This document shows positions 57,401 through 64,000 of a DNA stretch of 64,000 nt, one piece after another. The notes below the pieces were generated by a model. It searched no databases, had not been told where the DNA came from, and saw nothing but the letters and a program-made list of their open reading frames with translations. The stretch spans positions 62,001 to 126,000 of the forward strand of contig NW_005179082.1 of the NCBI RefSeq assembly GCF_000350225.1. Direction: 5' to 3'. How positions within the stretch are numbered: position 1 is the first letter of the stretch; each line of letters starts with the position of its first letter. The DNA is from Chondrus crispus (lineage: Eukaryota > Rhodophyta > Florideophyceae > Gigartinales > Gigartinaceae). A program made the position numbers and the translations under genes.

Positions 57401-59603
57401 ATGGCTTTTGCGGAGGTAGCCCATACAACGCGGTCGAGTTCGAAACGGTAGTAGATGGTGTGTAGCGGGTGGAATAAACGTCAGCCTTGCTCGGTACAAG
57501 CAACTTTCTCGCAATCAGCTTTGACCTCGTATGCCGCTTGCCGATTGCGCCAACCGGGCGCAGGCGCCCAAGCCGTCGCTCAACTAAGTCATCCTCAAAA
57601 ATGCCGCTGAGTTCAGAATTCACAGCCTTGTTGTCGGGTCTTGACGCCATTACGCGCTGTTTGCGGAGAACGGAAAGGGCCATAGCCATCACGTCCTCAG
57701 AGAAGGCCGAGCGACCGGCACCCCGTCCGGTAGTAGTGCGCGTATCCTTGGGCGGCTTGTGCTCATCTGTATCAATTTCCATATCCGAATCTCGCACGAG
57801 CTTACTACCATCTGAGTTGGATTGCGAAAGGCTCGCATCTTGATCCGCAGAGCGACCTATGCTGTTGGTTTGCTCGGGCGGTAACGACCTCCCGGACACA
57901 TCCGGCTCTGAAAGCGGGTTGTCTGTGCCTGGAAGTCGGTCATCAATGCTGTTTCCGAAAAACTTTGTTACATCATCATCAAAGGCTGTGAAATCAGTCA
58001 TGTCCATGCCTGGACCACTATCAAAACCGCCTTGTTCACCCGATGTGTCACCATCCAACAAGAAAGCATCAAGACCTTCAGAACTTCCTGAACGTTTTGT
58101 TATGTTTGGTACAGGCGCTTCGGCAGAAACTTGTTTTTGATCATCTTCGGGTTGAGCTATGTTGCTACTCCTGTTAGCTTTCGTGTTAGATTCGGCGTCA
58201 GCTCCTGAAGTCTTGGTTCCAGCAGTCGGGCTATTGTGGGTCTCGGAAGTTGTATCGTTTTCCGTTTTGGTGTGTTTACCAACCTCGTCCTCATGGTGTT
58301 CAAACGACGGTGGTGGGATGCCATGTGCCAGTGGGTGATGCAAAACCGGGACTGGTTCTGCTTTCCCTTCCTTCCTCGCAAGCTCCAAAGCATCGTTGAG
58401 CGATTTCGCGGTTGGAGCGTCGGCGGCGAAGCGGTCGCGAAGCGTGGCGAGTGGGTCAAGCTGATGCGGTAGAGAACGAGATGCTGAGGTCTTCTCTGGC
58501 TTGGGTTCAGTCTTAACGTCCGCAGGCACATCGGACATAGCAGAGCCGGGGGAGCGTGGGCGCTTGCGAGAACGAGCGGGCGACTTGGGCTGGGCGGCCT
58601 TGGCGGTCGAATCTTGTTGTGACGCGTCAGCCGGTACAGAGTTTTGCGCGCCGTTCTTCGCGGCAGAGGAGGCAGACAATGCAGAGGAAGCGGAGGCCTG
58701 GGAGATGATAGACCTCGGGGGTTGCTCCGTGAGGACACATACCCTTGGAAACGGGACGTCATGGCCGTCGGACATTTTGAGGAAGACGACTGCATCATCC
58801 TCGAGATTTCCTGGTGGCAGGAGGCCTGCTTCACGCCAGCGGGCGATAACGGAGGCTGAAAGCGCATCACCGGCGATGGCGCGGGCGGCGAGGACGGCAG
58901 ATGTCCCCAGCGGGGCAGCGAGGACGGGAATGTGCTCGCCAGCGAGGGCAGCCGCAGAATCCGGGTCTTGGAGATGGCGGGCGAGCGACTTGGACACGCG
59001 GAGACGCGCGACAACGGTAGGCTCGGCAGGGGAGAGGACCGACAGCGAGAACGAGTAGGCTAGGCCTGCCGAGGGGTGGATGAGGCGGTCACCGAGCACG
59101 CGAACGCCCTCGGAGCGCAGAGCGATGGGGATGGAGCGACGCAGAGCAGCGAGAAAGGCCTCGGTCGGCGCTGGGGGAGAAGAGGGGTGCCATACGCCGG
59201 TGTCGGCGATGGCGAAAACCGGAGCGAGAAGATCCTTAGAGCGGGCGAGGAGCGTGGCAGGAGCGAATACCCAGAGAGTTGGTTGGACAGAGGCGGCGGG
59301 GGAGGAGGAGCGGTGGTGCTTGGCGGAGGGGGCCGTAGATTTTGGGAGCGGGGTGGGGACGAGTAGGGCCGGAAGAGTGCCTGGGAGGGACTCTTGTAGG
59401 AGGGCGGCGGCAGCCGTGGGCAGAGCGAGGGAGGAGCCGAGGCCATGTTCGAGGTAGCGTGCCCGGGAGTGAAGCGGGGAGTTGAGGTGAGGGCGGGTGG
59501 GGGTGTGGGAGAAGCGGGCGTAGTGGATATTGGTGAGGTTGGAGAAAGTGATAGCGGAGACGGACACGTCCGGCGCGTAGGGATCGCGAGGCGGGGAAAT
59601 CAT
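54405..59603 (-). CDS. MED13: Mediator complex subunit 13 (kinase module)
   Basis: Large intronless gene for a protein of about 1732 residues if it starts at the ATG at 59603. MED13 links the CDK8-cyclin C-MED12 kinase module to core Mediator in the nucleus. Seen: an N-terminal segment with ISFSNLTN-like AITFSNLTNIHYARF; a long Ser/Pro/Glu-rich, probably disordered middle; a MID/PIWI-like part with VAYIVSPYENGDMAANVALL, then SITVRVLPREVVN and KAVSFAVFSSIRSKRVR; and the C-terminal conserved region with FVWTSQRGEMLDIA, FWCMWVRGQRWKIPYVKD, DDWEWVLAKVMRA and the closing WMSSYPIHLDVVRRF. The frame stays open into the gap at 59683, so an earlier start or a first exon there cannot be excluded. It is divergent from FAHD1. 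Many opposite-strand frames are shadows. Confidence 0.9.
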   Translation of the reverse strand: MISPPRDPYAPDVSVSAITFSNLTNIHYARFSHTPTRPHLNSPLHSRARYLEHGLGSSLALPTAAAALLQESLPGTLPALLVPTPLPKSTAPSAKHHRSSSPAASVQPTLWVFAPATLLARSKDLLAPVFAIADTGVWHPSSPPAPTEAFLAALRRSIPIALRSEGVRVLGDRLIHPSAGLAYSFSLSVLSPAEPTVVARLRVSKSLARHLQDPDSAAALAGEHIPVLAAPLGTSAVLAARAIAGDALSASVIARWREAGLLPPGNLEDDAVVFLKMSDGHDVPFPRVCVLTEQPPRSIISQASASSALSASSAAKNGAQNSVPADASQQDSTAKAAQPKSPARSRKRPRSPGSAMSDVPADVKTEPKPEKTSASRSLPHQLDPLATLRDRFAADAPTAKSLNDALELARKEGKAEPVPVLHHPLAHGIPPPSFEHHEDEVGKHTKTENDTTSETHNSPTAGTKTSGADAESNTKANRSSNIAQPEDDQKQVSAEAPVPNITKRSGSSEGLDAFLLDGDTSGEQGGFDSGPGMDMTDFTAFDDDVTKFFGNSIDDRLPGTDNPLSEPDVSGRSLPPEQTNSIGRSADQDASLSQSNSDGSKLVRDSDMEIDTDEHKPPKDTRTTTGRGAGRSAFSEDVMAMALSVLRKQRVMASRPDNKAVNSELSGIFEDDLVERRLGRLRPVGAIGKRHTRSKLIARKLLVPSKADVYSTRYTPSTTVSNSTALYGLPPQKPCKAYSEPSRLSLMDMYIPRRKLKAFMRLRKTGKPFTRESTLTLSDSEDSDSSDCEDEETRPTNSNIYSGVGRNANGKTENIVEESRKHSAHATGHTDWQAKGHSGKSEPSSVKIVDMVAVDCVSACMVLASSQLLPLSFSPVSYESESPSAAAENSESGEPLREDVGAKSTESHDGDIKPPNSAASRSQPITQVASPVSLPVAVAKREREMLALLTILEMQAFSMSELDLFRDEKVSQKRKAFALGSRQDPAPREESQNTVSSATVRCVVHGLPRILNTSRAFGSCSAELRSLHKEVPAMEIRGPLSVNDVLGGNSSVFPLERPRVCVGYNNDWIETPSGVLPLWEKTGLEPYSERKNVEYVAVAPKDMESDVRLFLRDLSAAYEECSFGRHSAMPFDAVTLISNSMVKPDPRGLMKNPDLLSDVDKAMAEQYHLAITGLCTKLDAVTREHRKNASGVATNIVAYIVSPYENGDMAANVALLKAVAPLVSSIPGTVPSTVAMFGSNVLGGSLPPAPWRSSPASKSVVSITVRVLPREVVNRQLCGHVQIRCLLEKSLRPQLMKAVSFAVFSSIRSKRVRTSLIDGDVAGVIARTALMPDDLMSPMTPDIVAESPGAPPAAPVSPKGTLTEENVGSPPTNSAALPHAFIDQSVALSPSFLHEPAIVLSGVGKHLGQVDARADIVLHLAYSFCESSSRYVFVWTSQRGEMLDIATVPISKFAVAASRRKAFWCMWVRGQRWKIPYVKDIHATVTKLGPLVEGEVDDWEWVLAKVMRAKAASADKHSEDQPDEKVIRRFPPLVDQPRGEDIADLYSDHPTPATPGNLHHANPGATSKPSISLETKMPGISSVSILNVCEADEQFLLAPGEKSDTNQCGFVLVSLDSTSGRRKPLASAVLARFEEKDITAIQLNVFRHYGKERQGEDMVDDRSPWDAAAVETIASNIASNFHDLRYVGAPPSWPQSHWMSSYPIHLDVVRRFQRQVEFVHASAFGPDILGLK

Positions 59604-59682
59604 GGCGGCAAGGCGGGTGGGGTGCAGGAGGTGAAGGGGGGATACGGGGGCGGGGGCCAGGTTAGATGAAGCCTGGGGAACG

Positions 59683-59782
59683 NNNNNNNNNNNNNNNNNN
59701 NNNNNNNNNNNNNNNNNNNNNNNNNNNNNNNNNNNNNNNNNNNNNNNNNNNNNNNNNNNNNNNNNNNNNNNNNNNNNNNNNN
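59683..59782. other. Assembly gap, 100 N
   Basis: Undetermined bases just upstream of the likely MED13 start, in the shared MED13-FAHD1 intergenic region. Confidence 0.95.
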
Positions 59783-60310
59783 GTCTATGGGCGTGCATGA
59801 GACATTAAAGCATATTATACAATACCATATGCTCGAGTTCATGAAGAAAATGCAGTGTCAGTTTAGTTTTCGACTCAAGTCCTTCCTAACACTGCCTAAA
59901 AATTATACCCACCCAGAGCCACAGATGAAATTACACTGAAGTGACGCGTCCATTGCAGAGACTGCACTACGCCCTGTCGTCGTAGATACAAGAAATCTCG
60001 ATGCAGGCATATACTCCGTCAAGTCAGTCTTCAATCGGGATCAAATGAGCAAGAGTCATTGGTTCTATGTGCTAAGGTTCTTGTCCACATTAACTCCAAA
60101 ACCGCCTGGTACCAGCAATCAATAGAGTAACTGCATAGGGTGCGTAGAAAAGTGCAGAGGGGGGTGGCTCGGCGTGTTTTCGTATCAAGCGGCGCGAGGT
60201 GGTGAAGCAGGGCGCTTTCTTGCGCCAATTGTGCGCCGCCTCTGCGTCACCAATGCTGTAATTTGCCAGCCCTTCCCCCCGTGCATGCACGACAAGTGTT
60301 GTTACGTTAC
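59783..60310. other. Divergent intergenic region MED13-FAHD1
   Basis: No gene seen. Both promoters should lie here or in the gap. A clear TATA box for FAHD1 was not recognised. Confidence 0.5.
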
Positions 60311-61222
60311 ATGATTGGCTTATGCGCGCGCGCAGCGCTTGCTACTCGTGCTCTTGTATCCAATCTCATCGCGGCGACATGCAGACGTGCCGCCTCCTCC
60401 TCGGGCCCAGACCCCCTCCCCCACCGCGCCATGCCTGCTCCCTCCACCACCTTCCTTCCAACGCCCGCGCCATTTCCCCTCCGTCCCGTCATGACGCTCC
60501 CCCTCCCGCCGCGCGCAGACGCCCTTCTGCGCACCTCCAGCCGCAAGGCAGTCGCCGTCGCGCTCAACTATGCCGCGCACGCCGCCGAGATGCAATCGTC
60601 CCTCCCCGTTCCCCGCGCCGCTCCCTACTGGTTTTTCAAGCCCTCCACGTCCTATCTGCCTCCCGATTCGGGCCCCGCTCTGCTCCCCGAGTTCTCCACA
60701 GTTCACCACGAAGTCGAGCTGGGCGTCGTCATTGGCAAGCGCGCCACTGATGTGCCTAGGCACCTCGCGCACAAGTACATCCTCGGATACATCTGCGCCA
60801 TCGATCTAACCGCTCGCAACTGGCAAACACAGGCAAAGGAAATGGGCCGCCCTTGGTCTATCGCCAAAGGCTGTGACACCTTTCTCCCCCACTCCACGCT
60901 GGTCCCTGCCGACGCGATTCCCTTAGACAAGGACACTGGCGTGGCGGACGTCAATCTCTACCTCGACGTCAACGGGGAGAGACGACAGTCTGGGTCGACA
61001 AAGGATATGATCTGGACGGTGCCAGAGCTAATCGAACACGTGTCGAGCTACGTCACGCTAGAAGAGTGGGACCTGCTGCTCACTGGCACGCCTGAGGGCG
61101 TGTCGGAACTCAACCATGGCGACGTCGTGACGGCGGGCATTCAGGGGATCGTCGACCTCAAGTTCGACGTTGTGCGCAAGGCGGAACTTCGAAGCCCGGA
61201 TGTGCGCGCGGCGCGACAGTGA
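60311..61222 (+). CDS. FAHD1-type acylpyruvase / oxaloacetate decarboxylase, mitochondrial
   Basis: Fumarylacetoacetate hydrolase family protein of about 303 residues. FAHD1 enzymes split acylpyruvates and decarboxylate oxaloacetate in mitochondria with a Mg ion. ATG 60311 is preferred because the next 30 residues (MIGLCARAALATRALVSNL, then CRRAASSS) are rich in Ala and Arg without acids, as in a mitochondrial presequence; an ATG at 60263 would place charged residues before it, and one at 60431 would remove it. Seen in the core: LNYAAHAAEM, FFKPSTSYL, HHEVELGVVIGK (metal-binding acids), ICAIDLTARNWQ, GRPWSIAKGCDTF, VNGERRQSGSTKDMIW and LLLTGTPEGVS. The usual LEEGD before LTGTP reads LEEWD and GVG reads GVS, unusual changes. 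Intronless. Convergent with cytochrome c. Confidence 0.9.
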   Translation: MIGLCARAALATRALVSNLIAATCRRAASSSGPDPLPHRAMPAPSTTFLPTPAPFPLRPVMTLPLPPRADALLRTSSRKAVAVALNYAAHAAEMQSSLPVPRAAPYWFFKPSTSYLPPDSGPALLPEFSTVHHEVELGVVIGKRATDVPRHLAHKYILGYICAIDLTARNWQTQAKEMGRPWSIAKGCDTFLPHSTLVPADAIPLDKDTGVADVNLYLDVNGERRQSGSTKDMIWTVPELIEHVSSYVTLEEWDLLLTGTPEGVSELNHGDVVTAGIQGIVDLKFDVVRKAELRSPDVRAARQ

Positions 61223-61880
61223 CGTCGACGGCACCGCCGGTGTGCTAATGCATTGATGGCAACAAACGACGGGAGAAAAATACACCTTTTTTTTTGGCGA
61301 TCCCCAATGTCAGGCCATTTGCGACGAGTGGCACAGGGAGGCCGTCGCCTTGCGTACAGTACAGCATGAGGCGGCCGCTACCCTCTTCGGCGGCGCCGTT
61401 TTGAAGCACTCTGGATATGTCCTTGATTGTTCCCGCTCTCCCCCTTCAATCACCGCGGCGGCCGAGTAGGCATCTCGAATGATGCAGGTATACAACAGTA
61501 GGCTAGAATGTGCAGTCCATCAATACAGTGGCACTGCACAGCTTCACTTCACTCGTCGCGACATTCAGTGAAATGTGGCGCAGAATCGCCAACTACAACC
61601 AAGGGGTTGAAACCGTAAACCACCTTCGCCGGGGGCTAGCGCGTACAAAGCGAGAAAAAAAAAACTAGAACCTCGTTCCATGCAAAGCGAAAGGGATGTA
61701 TGTGAGTGTGTTTAATAGCAACGCTAACCCGGACGAGGGTCAACCACCCCCTCCCGCCAGCATAAACACGGCTAGGCGTGGTTAGCGCAGCCGGGAGGAT
61801 ATGCGCATACGAACGAAATCGAACGACGACGACGATGCAAGGTGTGAACAAAACCGCGCGAGTAGGCGTCATTAGGGCGA
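61223..61880. other. Convergent 3' region of FAHD1 and cytochrome c
   Basis: No gene seen. It should hold both 3' UTRs. A T run at about 61288-61296 follows FAHD1. Confidence 0.5.
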
Positions 61881-62305
61881 TTAGCTCGTATGAGTCTTCA
61901 AAAATTCGATGAGATCGGCGCGGTCCTGCTCCTTCTTGAGCCCCGCGAAGACCATCTTGGTGCCCTTGATGTACCTCTTGGGGTTGAGCAGGTATTCAAA
62001 GAGGGTCTGGTCGCTCCAGATGATGCCCGAGTTTTTGTTGGCGGCCGTGTACGCAAAACCCTCGACCGAGCCGGATTGGCGGCCGAACAGGCCCCACAGG
62101 TTGGGGCCCTGCTTGGTGCCGCCGCCTTGGTCGTCTGTACGCGAGAAAAAATTGGAGAGGAGGAGTTGGAGCAAGTTAGTCAATGCGATCGCGTGGATCG
62201 GGAGGGCGGAGGAAATTGGAGCCGGCACGTACATGTGTGACATTGGGAGCACTTCGTCTTGAAGATCTTGGCTCCCTTTTCGATGCGACCAGCGGGGATA
62301 CCCAT
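61881..62305 (-). CDS. Cytochrome c (two exons)
   Basis: Mitochondrial electron carrier between complexes III and IV. The exons are 62305-62233 and 62134-61881, giving 108 residues, the normal length. The intron of 98 nt (62232-62135) starts GTACGT and ends ACAG, and interrupts the codon right after the haem-binding motif. Seen: [17 protein letters not shown] with the CXXCH haem site in exon 1; [50 protein letters not shown] (axial Met) and [13 protein letters not shown] in exon 2. Start at ATG 62305 gives [11 protein letters not shown]. The frame continues upstream in a longer but unconserved stretch. The exon structure was deduced from frame and splice sites only. Confidence 0.95.
62135..62232 (-). 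other. Cytochrome c intron
   Basis: 98 nt, GT-AG, phase 1, pyrimidine-rich before the acceptor (CTCCTCTCCAATTTTTTC). Confidence 0.85.
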
Positions 62306-63577
62306 TTCGAGGAAAAGGCGGGGGAATGCGCAAGTGAAGAAAGGTGAAGGTCGGAACCGGAGCACGGTAGATGGACGAGAGGGTGGCGAGGTCAACTGCA
62401 AGGCCAATGCGCTAAAGTGCAAGTCAAAAACTAGACAAATTGGGGCGTGGTCGGATTGAGGTGGAATTGTGGCGCGTTAGATTCGATGGTGACGACGAGC
62501 CATCGGCACTGCCATACGGACGTTTCGCCGGGTGCCAAGTGTCGAGAGACCGGTCGCTGGCAAGAGCACCGGAAAATTGGAGCCGGACGATGCTGTCAGC
62601 GACAACAATGCTTACATAATGCTGGGGCGGTGTGGCACGCGTGACGACTGCCACAAGCACTGTACAGCACCTCGTGCTCGAACGAGCACGTGCCTTGTCC
62701 TCTTCCTCACCTCGGCAACTACAGTACCATGGATGCTGTCGCCGGTGCGCAGAGCGGTATCATAGGAGCACAGCCAGTGTAGACAACAGTGACCTCATAT
62801 GAGGCTACTTTTCAACTTCTTTTTCTCGACTTGCGCTTACTCAACAAGAAGGAAAAGGTACTCTCGCCACCGCAGTTGACTTTTGCGTTGCGGAAGGATG
62901 GAGTTTGGTGAGGTCTGCAAGTCTTTTCCAGCTCATTTTAGACTTGCCTAAAAAGAAGCTTTATGACCAACCTCAAAACGTTAGATGTTGATATCTTCGA
63001 AACTAAAAGGCCTGTTTAAAATGTCAACCGGGTACTGAAACTTTATTGGATTCTGAGACTTTCTGCGTATTGATAACTGCTATCTCAATGTTTTGCAAGA
63101 TGTTATTGCCGAGGGCATGCACGTTAAAGAAATGGCTTCCAAACTGACTTATACAGTCGATATTAATGTATATATATTTTAGCAAAAAAATGCTGGCCTC
63201 GTTTGAGGCCATACCTGATCTCATATGGGGCAAACCGCTTGTCCTCTAGACACTCTAGCACGAGCAAATGCGACCCCCTTGATGAATGCCCTCTCAAGTC
63301 GCATCCGCCACGCCGCCCCGCTGACTCGTCATATTCGTTTCGGCTGTCGACAGCCTCTCTGGTCACCAGGGAGCGAAGCATAGCTCATGCAGCCAATATT
63401 CGCTTCCGTCGCCAGTGACCCGCGCCTTGTGCATGCGCCATGCGCCATAGCTCGTCCATAATGCAGCCGTGCACACATGCAGAACATGCATCATACAGTA
63501 AACGATCCACACCGTACCACCCACTTGACATCTTGACATAACAGAACATTTCTTAACATAACAGAACCCACCCCCTT
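62306..63577. other. Divergent intergenic region cytochrome c-HAD gene
   Basis: No gene seen. Only short frames. A direct repeat of the type TTGACAT/TTAACATAACAGAAC lies at about 63524-63568, just before the poly-C run. Confidence 0.5.
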
Positions 63578-63604
63578 CCCCCCCCCCCCCCCCCCCCCCC
63601 CCCC
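63578..63604. repeat. Run of 27 C
   Basis: Uninterrupted C homopolymer about 60 nt upstream of the HAD start codon. The true length may differ because such runs are hard to sequence. Confidence 0.8.
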
Positions 63605-63664
63605 GGCCTGGACTGCCCTCCTATGATCCCTCCCCCCTGTCCTCACGATCCTTCAACCCCAGTC

Positions 63665-64000
63665 ATGAAGCTCCCCGACCTGGACCTGCAAGCCCTCTTC
63701 TTTGACCTCGACGGCACGTAAGTTCTCCTCCTTCTCCCGCCCTAGCATCCACAATTTTCTCCCACAGCTTTCTCCCATCACCTTCTAACATCCATTCCAG
63801 CTGCGTCAACTCGGACCACATCCACTTTTCCACATACCGCGACATCCTTCTGGAGCTCGCCCCAACGTTTAACTCTGGCCTCCCGATCACCCGCACCTAT
63901 TACGACACTCACATGTCGGGTCGTCAAAATCCCGAACTGGTCGCGTCCCTCCTCCCCTCTGTCCCGCTCCCCATTCGCACGCGTCTCTGGCAGGCCAAAG
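63665..64000 (+). CDS. HAD-family phosphatase/phosphomutase, 5' part (runs off the window)
   Basis: Start of a haloacid dehalogenase-superfamily enzyme of the beta-phosphoglucomutase type. Exon 1 is 63665-63717 (MKLPDLDLQALFFDLDGT) and contains motif I DLDGT, whose first Asp is the nucleophile. An 83-nt intron (63718-63800, GTAAGT...CCAG) follows directly inside the DGT motif, and exon 2 continues from 63801 with CVNSDHIHFSTYRDILLELA, the start of a helical cap domain, past the window edge. No signal peptide is visible. The substrate cannot be told from this part; sugar phosphates are typical of the family. Start ATG 63665 fits the usual short lead before motif I. Confidence 0.85.
63718..63800 (+). 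other. HAD gene intron 1
   Basis: 83 nt, GTAAGT donor and CCAG acceptor, pyrimidine-rich. Splicing keeps the DLDGT motif and the reading frame. Confidence 0.85.

Noticed and set aside
58157-59014. 285-codon frame within MED13 in another register
   Set aside because: It lies wholly inside the MED13 coding region, has no domain, and its composition follows from the overlapping gene.
60320-60772. 150-codon minus-strand frame over FAHD1
   Set aside because: Overlaps the FAHD1 core on the opposite strand and is Gly/Arg-rich, as expected of an antisense frame of GC-rich coding DNA.

Overview
This is a 64 kb piece of a eukaryotic nuclear genome. I think it comes from a red alga of the Chondrus crispus kind. 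That is an inference from mostly intronless housekeeping genes (cytochrome c and the HAD gene each show one short intron, 98 and 83 nt), moderate GC, gene islands set between large nested retroelements, and chromodomain Ty3 elements together with copia and DIRS elements. Three runs of exactly 100 N (19955-20054, 40258-40357, 59683-59782) are assembly gaps of unknown true length.

Layout. (1) 1 to about 12 kb is a Ty3/gypsy chromovirus that enters from the left, with gag, protease, RT-RNase H, integrase and chromodomain, followed by almost 6 kb of non-coding tail and a probable LTR. (2) 12-18.5 kb is a graveyard of DNA transposons: two decayed PIF/Harbinger transposases pointing away from each other, a coiled-coil ORF that may be their partner, and a tRNA-like SINE head. 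(3) 18.5-42.4 kb is a nest. A copia element begins at about 18.5 kb (LTR, a primer site matching the initiator-tRNA half, gag, protease) and its integrase, RT and RNase H reappear at 37-40.2 kb, with a related LTR at 42.0-42.4 kb. Between the two copia halves sits a second Ty3 chromovirus, which is itself interrupted by a tRNA-like SINE, a DIRS-type tyrosine-recombinase element (22777-27151, 255-bp direct terminal repeats) and a pogo/Tigger transposon (27460-29647, TA duplication). Between the copia pol region and the right LTR lies an opposite-strand ORF with the spacing of a Cys-His-Asp peptidase. (4) 42.4-46 kb holds LTR scraps, an orphan Harbinger Myb-like ORF, one unrecognised broken gene and the truncated 3' end of a LINE. 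(5) 46-64 kb is the gene island: CDC48, a LINE with a restriction-like endonuclease abutting a tRNA-Gln gene, the Mediator subunit MED13, a FAHD1-type acylpyruvase, cytochrome c, and the start of a HAD-family phosphatase.

The host genes are housekeeping functions with no shared pathway: protein unfolding, transcription, mitochondrial metabolism and electron transport. MED13 and FAHD1 are divergent, FAHD1 and cytochrome c convergent, cytochrome c and the HAD gene divergent. The most unusual features are the opposite-strand peptidase-like ORF, the repeated near-perfect palindromes with very short centres (one of them spans an assembly gap), the repeated T-rich/GC-hairpin modules behind the Ty3 pol genes, and the LINE-tRNA junction. 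All element boundaries were set by eye.
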